From assembly GCA_045627705.1 (NCBI GenBank), contig JAZQOE010000052.1, positions 1-7,466 on the forward strand: 7,466 nt of DNA, read 5' to 3'. Both the position numbers and the translations under genes were made by a program. Position 1 is the stretch's first letter, and every line of letters begins with the position of its first letter. Shown here piece by piece: positions 1 through 6,946 of the stretch. The notes beneath the pieces are model-generated. The model worked only from the letters and a program-made list of their open reading frames with translations, was not told the DNA's origin and did not search any database. The DNA comes from JBMNHG01 sp045627705. Lineage in GTDB: Bacteria; Verrucomicrobiota; Kiritimatiellia; RFP12; JBMNHG01.

Positions 1-669
1 ATCGGTGCCGGATGCCGCGCCGTTGCTGCCGGCGTCAAGGTAGCCACCATTGCCTCCACCGCCAAGGCCGCCGGGCGCGCTTCTGTTATTTTCGCCGACA
101 GCGATGCCGTAAGTTGAGCATCCGCCGCCGCCGCCACCGCCGTAGTAGACGGCTTCTCCGGTGATGGCGCATTCGACGCCGTCGCCGCCCTTGCCGCCGT
201 ACTGAGAATCGTCGGCGTTGCCGGTGCCGCCGGGCGCACCCGCGCCGCCACCGCCGCCCGCGAAGCCCTCGACGACGGAAGCGCCGCCGCCGTTGCCCTG
301 ACCGGCGATGCCGGTACCAGGCGTGTAGTTGCCGGCGCCGTTCTCGGCGTGGCCGGAAGCACCGCCGCCGCTACCGCCGTTGCCGCCTGCGTTGCTGCCG
401 CCCCAGTAATACTGGTTGTCGCGCCACTCATAGCCGGAACCGCCGCCTGCGCCACCGCCGATGGCGAGAAGGCCGAGCGATTCGAGTCCGACGATTGAGG
501 AGTTCTCGCCGTTCGCGGCCGCGATCGAGCCATCCCAGCTCGCACCGACGCCGCCGGCGCCCGCGTTTACGACATACTTGCCGGCGGGGATCGTGATGTC
601 CTGAAGGTAGACGACGCCACCGCCGCCACCGCCGCCACCGATCCAGACCCCGCCGCCCCCACCGCCACC
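1..669 (-). other. Glycine-rich low-complexity domain (residues 1082 to the window edge)
   Basis: Beginning at the GGT codon at 667-669, the protein turns strongly glycine-rich, with runs of seven, eight and seven glycines separated by short hydrophobic or aromatic islands (VWI, VVYLQ, AVYYG, CSTYG). The lead-in (Y-S-G-W-G-K-I-E-F, then ADVLLV and the first glycine run) resembles the start of Pfam-type 'glycine-rich domain' proteins in which a short beta strand precedes GGGGGGG. At DNA level this gives dense GCC/ACC triplet repeats on the plus strand, which explains the absence of a real plus-strand gene here. The role is probably structural, as a flexible or adhesive surface segment; that is inference. 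Confidence 0.8.
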
Positions 670-3600
670 GACGAGCAGGACGTCGGCCTGGATGGCGCGC
701 TTGAACTCGATCTTGCCCCAGCCGGAGTATGTGAGGATTATATCGTCGCCTTCAACTGCAACGTCGGCGCAGATCGTGCTGGCGGAACCGTGGACGACGA
801 TCTTGTAGGTGTCGAAGGAACCGGAGGAACGGCCGACGGGCACGCCGTTGTCGAGGGCCTCCGCCCACCAGAGATAGGTCGCGCCGGTCTCGAGGCCGGA
901 GATTTCGCCGGCGAAGGCGGCCAGGCCGTCGACGGGGGCATCGAAGGCGAAGACGGCCTCGTTCGTAGTAGCCGCGCCTTCCAGCGCATAGCGGTAGCGT
1001 ACGCGGGAGTTGGCTGCGCCGGCGATTTTCGCGGTGCCGGAAACGGCGGCCGAGAACTCGTCGGGGACAATGACGATGGACTCGAGACGGTCGAGGATGA
1101 AGTCCGCCGTCTCAATGGTCTCGACGCCGGCCTGGTTCATCGCGTGGATCGCGACTGTGCCGTCGGCGGAGACTACTGCGGGATCGGCCCAGACCCTGTA
1201 GAGGCCGGAGACGTTGCCGTCGATCGACGCGATCAGCTCGTAGGGGTCGACCGTGTGCGTGCCGTCGGCGTGCGCGTCGAGGATGCCGTCGTGGAGGACG
1301 AGCGTGGGCGCGGCGACCGAAGCGACGATCGGGATGCTGGAGATGGTGCGGAGCGAGTCACCGGTCTGGAACCAGGCGTAGCAGACGAGCTCGGCGCCCT
1401 CGGCGAACATCGCGTCGGGGAAGGTCACCGTGGCGAATGGCGAGGTGCCGTAGGTGTAGGGGATCCATGCGTCGGGGTCAATCGACGAAGCGTCCGACGA
1501 GAAGGTGATCTGGCAGGCGGTCGCGCCGTTCACGAGCGGGAACTTCGTTACGTTCACGGTCGGGGAGCAGGTGAAGTCGGCGTTGCTGGTCGTGACGCAG
1601 GCGAGGTAGAACTCATCGGGCGGGTCGAGCGAGTAGGTGAGGTCGTCGTAGTAGCTGCCGTCGGGCTTCTGTATGGCGAAGGCCAAGTAGTCGCCGCCGC
1701 CGCCTTCATGGAGCTTGAGGGTGATCGAGTTGAGGCCGGGGTAGAGGGTGCCTTCTGTGATGAAGTTGTAGCCAGAACCGCCATGGGAGATCTGCAGGGT
1801 GCCGTTCACCCACACGCGGAGTTCGTCGTCGTTCGAGTGGACGAAGCGCACGGGACGGTTCTCGCTGTCGGGCGAGATTACGTAGAGGTGCCAGTACTTG
1901 TTGTAGTAGTCGCGAGAGTCGTTGAAGTAGGGCTGCCAGCGTCCGTCGGAGCCCTGGCGTTCCATGGCGGTCCACGTGAGGGAGTTGGGTGTGGAGCAAC
2001 TGCCGGAGGTCTCGATCGGGCTGAGTGTCAGGCCATGGTATGGGTTCTGGTTAGCCTGTCCGCCGAACGCGGCGAGGTGGTCGTAGTCGATGCCATTGTG
2101 TGCGGGATCATCGGTGTCGAACTTCGTGCCGAGGTGGAGGAACTGGGTGATCCAGCCATTCGGCAGCGGGCCGAAACCGTCCGTCAGCGTGACACTGACC
2201 GTCTTGGAGGCCTGGAGGCCGCCATTGTCCGTGACTGTCAGGGTGACGTCGCCGCCGGCAGCGGGGAGGGACTCCGGGGTGACGGTGACGGAATGGATGC
2301 CGGCATCGGTGGTGATGTTGGTGTAGAGTTCGCCGGGGATGATCGTGCGGACGCCGGTGGCCTTCGGACGGACCAGCGTGACCGCGTCGGGGGCGCCGAT
2401 GACGGGAGGCGTGGTCTGGTAGGCGAGCGAGGCGCACGGATAGCGCGTGATCGTGCCGGACGCATCCTTGAGCCAGGCATTAAGCTGGATCGTCGCCTTG
2501 GCAGTGCTAGGGGTGGGGAATGTCACCTGGGAAGGCAGCGCCGTCGTGGAGTATGCCATCCAGCGGGTGTCGCTGGCGGTCGGCGCAACATCCGAGTCGG
2601 TGACCATGTAATGCGTCGCGAGGTAGTCGATGGGGAAGGTCTCCACATCGACGGTGGTCGAGCTTGTGTGGCCGATCACGCCCGTGGCCGTGCTCTTCAC
2701 GGTGAAGAGCAGGCTGGGCGAATAGTAGACGCCGTCAAGGGCGGAATCGCCGGGACCGTAGAGCGCGGCAAAGAGGAAGTCGCCGCCACTGCCCTCCTCG
2801 AGCTTGAGCATCACGGAGTTGATGCCGGGGTGCAACACGCCATCGACGGTGTGGTCGCCGCCGACGTAGCCATCGTCGATGTGGACGTCCTCGCCGTTGA
2901 GCCAGACGCGCATTCCGTCGTCATGGGCGAAGTGCCAGCGAACGTTCTTGTCGGAGGTGCCGTCCACGAAGAAGTAGATATGGAAGTAGGCCACGTATGA
3001 CTCGCGGCCGATGTCGAACCAGTGGCCGCCCTCCTTGCGGAGTTCGGTCCAGACGTAGTCCCGGCCGCCCAGGGTGGTGACGTCGCCGACGCATGGTGTC
3101 ATTGTCCGTTCGCCGCCATATGCCACGAGGAGGTCGGTGCCGATGCCACCCAACGAGCTCGGCGGATTGTCGGCTTCGTCGACGCCGAGGTGCAGCATGT
3201 GGGTGAGGATGCCGCCAGTGAAGGGGGCGTATGCGGCGGGCGCGGCGGGACCCTTCGCCTCGATCTCCCAGTAGCACCCGTAGCAGAGGGTGTTCTCGGA
3301 ATCGTCGGTGGGCGACTGGTCGCCGAAGGTGATGCGCAGGCCGGTGATGACCGGGGCGAGCAGCGCGCCTTCGGAATCGGCGAAGGTCGCGACGCGGCTA
3401 AGCGCGTCGTGGTCGTATTCGTCGACCGTGTTAAGTATCCAGCGGCGGGCGAAGCTGAAGGTCGAATTTGCGAGGGTCATCCATGTGCCGTCCGGCTGCC
3501 GCACCTCGATCGACTCGACCGAGACGTCGTTGCGGTATCCGTCGGGCCAGTGAGTGAAGATGCGGACCGACTCCAGCGGGCGCGCGAGCGGCCATGTCCA

Positions 3601-3912
3601 GGTCACCTTCGCGTCCTTGGAGATGAGTGCACGGTCGCCGGTGTTGTAGTTGTCGCCGGGGTTGGGGATGCGGCCGTCGGTCAGACACGCGAAGTCCGCG
3701 GGCTGCGACTCGTAGTAGCCGCCGTTGTTGTACCAGGAGTGGTCGCTGTCGGTAAAGACAGGGATCAAGCCGGCGAGCATGTTCTCCGATTTCGGCAGGA
3801 GGCCGGGATTGGCGATGTCGTAGGCCGATCCCGTGGCCTTCGGCGTGGCCATGGCAGGAATCACGCAGGTGCCGAGAAGAAGCGCCGCGACAAGAGGAAC
3901 GCATGTAGCCAT
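1..3912 (-). CDS. Large secreted multidomain protein with discoidin-like, galactose-binding-like, Ig/FN3-like and glycine-rich domains (3' end outside window)
   Basis: I read this frame through on the minus strand: 1304 codons from ATG at 3912 to the left edge without a stop, so the C-terminus is missing. AGGAGAG (3918-3924) sits 7 nt before the ATG. Residues 1-22 form a signal peptide with a hydrophobic core and likely cleavage after Ala-Met-Ala; its n-region unusually lacks Lys/Arg. Residues ~40-220 look discoidin-like (LTDGRIPNPG, then W-T-W-P, ending CYWEIEAKG). Residues ~231-390 and ~585-750 are two copies of a galactose-binding/PA14-like module with the family hallmark (HDDGMRVWLNG; NDDELRVWVNG). 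Ig-like stretches follow each, then an FN3-like one at ~945-1040 (GLETGATYLWWAEALDNG). From ~1065 a glycine-rich domain opens with ADVLLVGGG. The protein is probably cell-surface or extracellular, and a carbohydrate-binding role is inferred. No catalytic domain is visible. I am certain it is coding; substrate and anchor are unknown. Confidence 0.93.
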   Translation of the reverse strand, partial: MATCVPLVAALLLGTCVIPAMATPKATGSAYDIANPGLLPKSENMLAGLIPVFTDSDHSWYNNGGYYESQPADFACLTDGRIPNPGDNYNTGDRALISKDAKVTWTWPLARPLESVRIFTHWPDGYRNDVSVESIEVRQPDGTWMTLANSTFSFARRWILNTVDEYDHDALSRVATFADSEGALLAPVITGLRITFGDQSPTDDSENTLCYGCYWEIEAKGPAAPAAYAPFTGGILTHMLHLGVDEADNPPSSLGGIGTDLLVAYGGERTMTPCVGDVTTLGGRDYVWTELRKEGGHWFDIGRESYVAYFHIYFFVDGTSDKNVRWHFAHDDGMRVWLNGEDVHIDDGYVGGDHTVDGVLHPGINSVMLKLEEGSGGDFLFAALYGPGDSALDGVYYSPSLLFTVKSTATGVIGHTSSTTVDVETFPIDYLATHYMVTDSDVAPTASDTRWMAYSTTALPSQVTFPTPSTAKATIQLNAWLKDASGTITRYPCASLAYQTTPPVIGAPDAVTLVRPKATGVRTIIPGELYTNITTDAGIHSVTVTPESLPAAGGDVTLTVTDNGGLQASKTVSVTLTDGFGPLPNGWITQFLHLGTKFDTDDPAHNGIDYDHLAAFGGQANQNPYHGLTLSPIETSGSCSTPNSLTWTAMERQGSDGRWQPYFNDSRDYYNKYWHLYVISPDSENRPVRFVHSNDDELRVWVNGTLQISHGGSGYNFITEGTLYPGLNSITLKLHEGGGGDYLAFAIQKPDGSYYDDLTYSLDPPDEFYLACVTTSNADFTCSPTVNVTKFPLVNGATACQITFSSDASSIDPDAWIPYTYGTSPFATVTFPDAMFAEGAELVCYAWFQTGDSLRTISSIPIVASVAAPTLVLHDGILDAHADGTHTVDPYELIASIDGNVSGLYRVWADPAVVSADGTVAIHAMNQAGVETIETADFILDRLESIVIVPDEFSAAVSGTAKIAGAANSRVRYRYALEGAATTNEAVFAFDAPVDGLAAFAGEISGLETGATYLWWAEALDNGVPVGRSSGSFDTYKIVVHGSASTICADVAVEGDDIILTYSGWGKIEFKRAIQADVLLVGGGGGGGVWIGGGGGGGGVVYLQDITIPAGKYVVNAGAGGVGASWDGSIAAANGENSSIVGLESLGLLAIGGGAGGGSGYEWRDNQYYWGGSNAGGNGGSGGGASGHAENGAGNYTPGTGIAGQGNGGGASVVEGFAGGGGGAGAPGGTGNADDSQYGGKGGDGVECAITGEAVYYGGGGGGGCSTYGIAVGENNRSAPGGLGGGGNGGYLDAGSNGAASGTD
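1303..3222 (-). repeat. Tandem duplication of a ~365-residue domain pair inside the large secreted protein
   Basis: The galactose-binding-like plus Ig-like unit occurs twice. Unit 1 spans residues ~231-505 and unit 2 residues ~585-870. Matching landmarks keep a nearly constant offset of 362-365 residues: HDDGMRVWLNG at 330-340 against NDDELRVWVNG at 694-704; GINSVMLKLEEGSGGDFL against GLNSITLKLHEGGGGDYL; TVDVETFP at 420-427 against TVNVTKFP at 785-792. Identity is moderate at protein level and low at DNA level, so the duplication is old. Confidence 0.75.
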
Positions 3913-3940
3913 AAGAACTCTCCTATCTTGAACACAAGCA

Positions 3941-3968
3941 ATGATAGTAAGTTCGCAAGTTTTGTAAA
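3941..3968 (-). promoter_or_regulatory. Sigma70-type promoter of the large secreted protein
   Basis: Read on the minus strand, TTTACA (3963-3968) lies 16 bp before TATCAT (3941-3946); each matches the sigma70 consensus in five of six bases. Predicted transcription would start near 3934, giving a ~22-nt leader that carries the Shine-Dalgarno at 3918-3924. The 16-bp spacer itself contains two AACTT-type octamers related to the period-8 repeats elsewhere in the window. Confidence 0.5.
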
Positions 3969-3989
3969 GCATGAAATTAATGGTCCTTC

Positions 3990-4029
3990 AACTTTTCAAC
4001 CCTCTAACCTTTCAACCCTTTAACTTCCC
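3990..4029 (+). repeat. Degenerate octanucleotide repeat, AAC followed by five pyrimidines, five units
   Basis: AAC occurs exactly every 8 bases at 3990, 3998, 4006, 4014 and 4022, each followed by five C/T bases (AACTTTTC, AACCCTCT, AACCTTTC, AACCCTTT, AACTTCCC). It lies in the non-coding gap between the large secreted protein and the GH51 remnant. A similar period-8 array in the opposite orientation is at 7281-7312. Function unknown; it may be a slippage-prone intergenic repeat. Confidence 0.7.
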
Positions 4030-4052
4030 TTCTACAACTATTCATTCCCCCC

Positions 4053-4512
4053 TTCGTCGCGTCAACGCCGATGGTGAAGAATCCCGCCGCGCAATGGCGG
4101 CGGATGCTGGCGCCAGTCCATCTTCCATCCGTTCCGCGCGGCATCCGCGTACGGACGCGGGACCGCATTGCGGGCCGCGGTGCAAACCGCGGTGCGCGAC
4201 ACGAAGCGCCGCGAGGAGGTGCCGGACATCAACGCCGCGGCGGTGCGCCACGACGATGGTTCGATCGCGCTGTTCATCCTCAACAAGTCGCAGGAGCCGT
4301 CCGACGCCGCTATCGGACTCGCAGGTTTCGGCGCGTTTTCGACGGTGTCGGCGGAGACGCTTTGCGGACCCGATCTCGCGGCCTTCAACACCGAGGAGTC
4401 GCCGGATCGCGTCATGCCACGCGCACTCGGCGAAGAGGCCGTGAAACTCGATGGCGCAACGGTGTCGGCGCATCTCCCCGCGCTTTCGTGGACTGTCCTG
4501 CACCTAAAGTAA
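4053..4512 (+). pseudogene. C-terminal remnant of a GH51 alpha-L-arabinofuranosidase
   Basis: The conceptual protein in the frame ending with TAA at 4510-4512 reads as the C-terminal beta-sandwich end of GH51 enzymes: NGGGCWRQSIFHPF at 4093-4134, AYGRGTALR, then VPDINAAAVRHDDGSIALF, and finally LPALSWTVLHLK. Full GH51 enzymes have about 500-650 residues and cleave terminal arabinofuranose from plant polymers. Only ~150 residues remain, and the (beta/alpha)8 catalytic barrel with both Glu residues is absent. Upstream, STPMVKN (4062-4082, another frame) matches the part that should precede NGGG, so about 13 bp (4083-4095, bounded by AAT on both sides) appear inserted and shift the frame. Homology stops near 4053 at the pyrimidine repeat. 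No ATG with a Shine-Dalgarno opens the fragment. Family assignment is from recognised motifs; the insertion is inferred. Confidence 0.82.
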
Positions 4513-4548
4513 TGGACATGTATTTTGAGATTTCAAGACATGTCCATT
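4511..4548. repeat. 11-bp perfect inverted repeat between the GH51 remnant and the chimeric gene
   Basis: AATGGACATGT (4511-4521) is repeated inverted as ACATGTCCATT (4538-4548) around a 16-base loop that itself holds TTGA/TCAA. As RNA it would form a hairpin just after the GH51 stop, but only three U residues follow, so it is a weak intrinsic terminator. As DNA, both arms contain the self-palindromic ACATGT, so it could equally be an operator with two half-sites 27 bp apart, upstream of the next gene. Confidence 0.6.
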
Positions 4549-4561
4549 TCCACTGTCCGCA

Positions 4562-4588
4562 TGGTATTATTAAGTATCTTGAAAGGAG
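4562..4588 (+). promoter_or_regulatory. Extended -10 element and ribosome-binding site of the chimeric gene
   Basis: TGGTATTAT (4562-4570) fits an extended -10 (TG-n-TATAAT with one mismatch); no convincing -35 is seen. AAAGGAG (4582-4588) lies 6 nt before ATG 4595 and fixes the start of the downstream gene. The inverted repeat at 4511-4548 ends just upstream, where it could influence initiation. The ribosome-binding site is clear; the promoter is tentative. Confidence 0.45.
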
Positions 4589-4594
4589 TTACCC

Positions 4595-5437
4595 ATGGGT
4601 TATCAAGGAAGAAGCATCGTGGCGCTAGCCGCCGCAGTCGCCATGTTCGCGGTTTCGGGTGCGCATGCGCTTGACTATATCACTTTCGAAAACAATTTCG
4701 ACGGCCACATCCCGGATCCCGGCAACCAGAACTTCCCCGCTGGCTGGACGCTCACGGAAGAACCGGGCTGGGAAGGTTTCGCGACCTTCGAGCGCGATCC
4801 GCTCGTCCACATCGGCGAAGGGCGTTCGCTCACGCTCTCGAAGGTCAAGGAATCCGGCGACGAATCTCTCAGGGCAAGGCTGATTGCGGCCCCGCACCAT
4901 GGTGTTGGCGATCCTCGCGCCGATGCGATGGCAAAGCGCCTCACATCGACGCTCTTCAAGGCGGTACTAGACTTTCCGCACCACATTCGCGGCCGTTATC
5001 TGCCTGGCTCGATACAGTTCACGACATACGAATGGGCTGGGGCGCTTGTCACAGCCACGCCGGACGGACGTGCCGATGGCGCCCCTCTCTGCGATTCCAT
5101 GGGGCCTCTCGAAGGCAAGTCAACGAAAGGGCCGACAGCGGCGCTCGCGAGCGCAGCCACATTCGCGCAGGACCTCGCCGCAGGCACCGCCGTGATGAAC
5201 ATACGGCTTTCGAAGAAGACACTGCGCGAATCGTTCAAGCCGCTTGTCCTCGGTTACTTTGCCGCTGGCGGCATGCAGTTGCAGGTGACCTGCGCATCGA
5301 AAGAAGACATGCTCGATGCCATCGACCACCCGGAACGCCACGAAGACCTGATGGTCCGCACTGGCGGGTACTCTGAATACTTCAATCGCCTCAGTCCCGA
5401 ACTGAAGCGCACCATCATCGCCCGTCCCGAATTCTAG
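4595..5437 (+). CDS. Chimera: signal peptide and secreted-protein N-terminus fused to a glycyl radical enzyme C-terminal domain
   Basis: This is a 280-residue protein with a strong AGGAG six bases before the ATG. Residues 1-25 are a classic signal peptide (Arg6, hydrophobic core, cleavage after Ala-His-Ala). Residues 26-~93 resemble the start of an extracellular beta-sandwich (NFPAGWTLTEEPGW, then GRSLTL). From ~98 to 280 it reads as the C-terminal part of the pyruvate formate-lyase-like glycyl radical enzymes: GVGDPRADAMAKRL, ATPDGR (154-159), GKSTKGPTAALASAATF, GGMQLQV, HPERHEDLMVRTGGYSEYF, LSPELKRTIIAR. Gly258 would carry the radical. Family members have about 780-850 residues; the catalytic cysteine loop and most of the barrel are missing, so it cannot be an ordinary lyase. 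These enzymes are cytoplasmic and need a radical-SAM activase, which conflicts with a signal peptide. Most likely it is a deletion fusion or assembly artefact. A YfiD/GrcA-like stand-alone radical domain is a less likely reading. Confidence 0.8.
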   Translation: MGYQGRSIVALAAAVAMFAVSGAHALDYITFENNFDGHIPDPGNQNFPAGWTLTEEPGWEGFATFERDPLVHIGEGRSLTLSKVKESGDESLRARLIAAPHHGVGDPRADAMAKRLTSTLFKAVLDFPHHIRGRYLPGSIQFTTYEWAGALVTATPDGRADGAPLCDSMGPLEGKSTKGPTAALASAATFAQDLAAGTAVMNIRLSKKTLRESFKPLVLGYFAAGGMQLQVTCASKEDMLDAIDHPERHEDLMVRTGGYSEYFNRLSPELKRTIIARPEF

Positions 5438-5457
5438 CGATCCATTCCTCTAAAATG

Positions 5458-5478
5458 AAAAACGGGGTGTGTCCCCAT
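5458..5478 (-). terminator. Candidate intrinsic terminator of the ATPase gene
   Basis: On the minus strand, downstream of the ATPase stop at 5513, the sequence GGGG-ACACA-CCCC is followed by G and five T residues (plus-strand A run 5458-5462). The stem is only 4 G-C pairs, extendable by one wobble and one A-T pair, so it is weak. It coincides with copy 1 of the 18-bp repeat; copy 2 lacks the T run. Confidence 0.35.
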
Positions 5479-5480
5479 CC
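5463..5480. repeat. 18-bp direct repeat with GGGG-TGTGT-CCCC palindrome, copy 1
   Basis: CGGGGTGTGTCCCCATCC here is identical to 7234-7251, in the same orientation and 1771 bp apart, one copy on each side of the ATPase gene. Both are preceded by AA plus one variable base. The core is a GGGG/CCCC stem with a 5-base loop. Short G4/C4 palindromes of this kind recall REP elements mobilised by REP-associated tyrosine transposases, but no such transposase is in the window. Confidence 0.8.
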
Positions 5481-5512
5481 GTGGCGCACCTCTTACCTAT
5501 CCGCCGCCGCGG

Positions 5513-6946
5513 TCATTGCATGAAGAGATCGTCGAGGGTCAGGATATTCTGGAATATGCCGCGGTGGATGCCGGGCTTTGCGCCATTGGAGGCGACAAGC
5601 GTCAGTTTGCATGTGCCGGTGTAGCCGGTTTCCGCAAGGAATCGCTCGCGGCGATTGTTAGCCTTGTCCGCTTCGTCAAGCGTGATTTCGTAGGGCGAGC
5701 GACAAAACTTTACTTCGCAGATGTTCACGGTGTTGTCCTGCCGCTCGATCACCAGGTCGATTTGCGCACCACGCCCGCCGCCGGCCTCCATTGGCGTCCG
5801 CCATGAATAGACTTCGCTTCCTATCCCCGAAATGCCCAGCGCGCGCTTGATGGACTCTATGTGGAGCAGGCACACCATTTCGAACGAGTTGCCTTCCCAA
5901 TTCGCAAGCCTGGCGCCGCCGACCGAATTCATCCAGAAGCGGGGATCGCCGGCTCCCTCCTTCTTCATGAACGAGTAGTGGAACAGCGTGAAGTTGTCCA
6001 CGAGTTGGAACATTGAATCCCGGTTCCTCTTGTGCCACGCATGGAACTGCCGCACGAAATCGCATCTTGCGAGTTCGTCCAGGACCTTCTTCAGTGTCCC
6101 GGCGTTGCGTATCCCGGTCCGGTCCTCGATTTCGGAACGGGTCATTCCGGACTTGCAGCCCGACAGCGCCTCGACGACCTTCAGATGCGGTTCGGCATTC
6201 CTGAACAACGACGCATACAGGTATCCGAACTCGTCGAAAAGCCTCCCGTGCTCGCTGAAGCAAAGCGCGTCTATGTTCTGCGCAAGGCTCAAATCGGCGC
6301 GGAGCATGCTCCAATAGTAGGGAACGCCGCCAAAAACCATGTAGGCTTCGCAGATTTCCCTGCGGCTGAAGGCCAACCCCAGCGATTTCGAGTATTCCTC
6401 GCATTCGGCCAGCGTGAACGGACGAAGCCAGATGCGGTCGGTCAGCCTGTTGTAAAGGCCGCCCTTGTTGTGGATGATATTGTCAACGATCCATGATGTC
6501 GCCGAACCGCATACGACCAGGAACACATCCTTTTCGCGCCGGACCGACGCCTGGTTGTTCCAGAAGTATTCAAGCGCCGGAATAATGTTTGACCGCGGCG
6601 TGTCCATCCACGGAAGCTCGTCTATGAATATGACCTTCCTCCCCGGCTTGGACTTCGAAATCAATTCCGACAGGCGGCCAAAGGCATCGAACCAATCCCT
6701 GATGACAGGGCATTTGCCGAACCCGTATTGCACGAGCGACGCCCTGAACGCCAACAGCTGCTCCCTGAGCGTTCCGTTCCGCACGCCCGTATGGTAGAAG
6801 GCAAACTGTTCCGAGAACTTCTCGCGGATCAAATACGTCTTGCCAATTCTGCGTCTGCCATAGACTACGACAAACTGCGGTTCTTCCTTCGAGAGATCCC
6901 TGTCAAGGGCCATCAATTCACTGTTTCTCCCTATCATGGCTATCAT
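5513..6946 (-). CDS. AAA family ATPase (ATPase_2 domain) with C-terminal DUF234/PD-(D/E)XK nuclease-like domain
   Basis: This is a 477-residue protein with Walker A GRRRIGKT at 30-37, Walker B KVIFIDEL with Asp109-Glu110, and a sensor-type strand LVVCGSATSW at 143-152. A winged-helix-like stretch (MTRSEIEDRTGI) follows in the middle, and the C-terminus carries QIDLVI (Asp397) and CEVKF (Glu411, Lys413), a PD-(D/E)XK pattern. Length and layout fit the archaeal/bacterial ATPase_2 + DUF234 family, common in anaerobes and of unknown function; roles in defence or DNA transactions have been suggested. The longest start is listed, but Met4 (6937) is at least as good: AAGGGGG abuts ATG 6946 yet lies 9 nt before 6937, and relatives typically begin with Met close to I-G-R. 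It is a single-gene unit, convergent with the chimeric gene and lying between two identical 18-bp repeats. All catalytic residues look intact. Confidence 0.93.
   Translation of the reverse strand: MIAMIGRNSELMALDRDLSKEEPQFVVVYGRRRIGKTYLIREKFSEQFAFYHTGVRNGTLREQLLAFRASLVQYGFGKCPVIRDWFDAFGRLSELISKSKPGRKVIFIDELPWMDTPRSNIIPALEYFWNNQASVRREKDVFLVVCGSATSWIVDNIIHNKGGLYNRLTDRIWLRPFTLAECEEYSKSLGLAFSRREICEAYMVFGGVPYYWSMLRADLSLAQNIDALCFSEHGRLFDEFGYLYASLFRNAEPHLKVVEALSGCKSGMTRSEIEDRTGIRNAGTLKKVLDELARCDFVRQFHAWHKRNRDSMFQLVDNFTLFHYSFMKKEGAGDPRFWMNSVGGARLANWEGNSFEMVCLLHIESIKRALGISGIGSEVYSWRTPMEAGGGRGAQIDLVIERQDNTVNICEVKFCRSPYEITLDEADKANNRRERFLAETGYTGTCKLTLVASNGAKPGIHRGIFQNILTLDDLFMQ

Noticed and set aside
1..669. 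Triplet repeats as a possible CRISPR or satellite array
   Set aside because: The GCC/ACC periodicity is 3 bases and simply encodes polyglycine on the minus strand; there are no conserved repeats with unique spacers.
790..3000. 736-codon plus-strand frame
   Set aside because: It is complementary, codon for codon, to the large minus-strand secreted-protein gene, which has a signal peptide, Shine-Dalgarno, promoter and recognisable domains. The plus translation is low-complexity Val/Gly/Asp/Arg-rich with no domain.
3431..3904. 157-codon minus-strand frame
   Set aside because: Overlapping frame inside the secreted-protein gene, beginning 8 bases after its start, Arg/His-rich and without its own Shine-Dalgarno.
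3022..4023. 333-codon plus-strand frame
   Set aside because: Antisense in the same register to the 5' part of the secreted-protein gene; it runs through that gene's promoter and into the pyrimidine repeat, ending in low-complexity sequence.
4071..4628. 185-codon plus-strand frame
   Set aside because: Out of frame with the GH51 homology after the first few residues, Arg-rich, and it overlaps the start of the chimeric gene. Only its first codons (PMVKN) look like GH51, explained by the frameshift.
5676..6404. 242-codon minus-strand frame within the ATPase
   Set aside because: Arg-rich shadow of the ATPase gene, whose own frame carries Walker and nuclease motifs along its full length.
6032..6496. 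154-codon plus-strand frame opposite the ATPase
   Set aside because: Antisense to a well-supported conserved gene; no ribosome-binding site and no recognisable domain.
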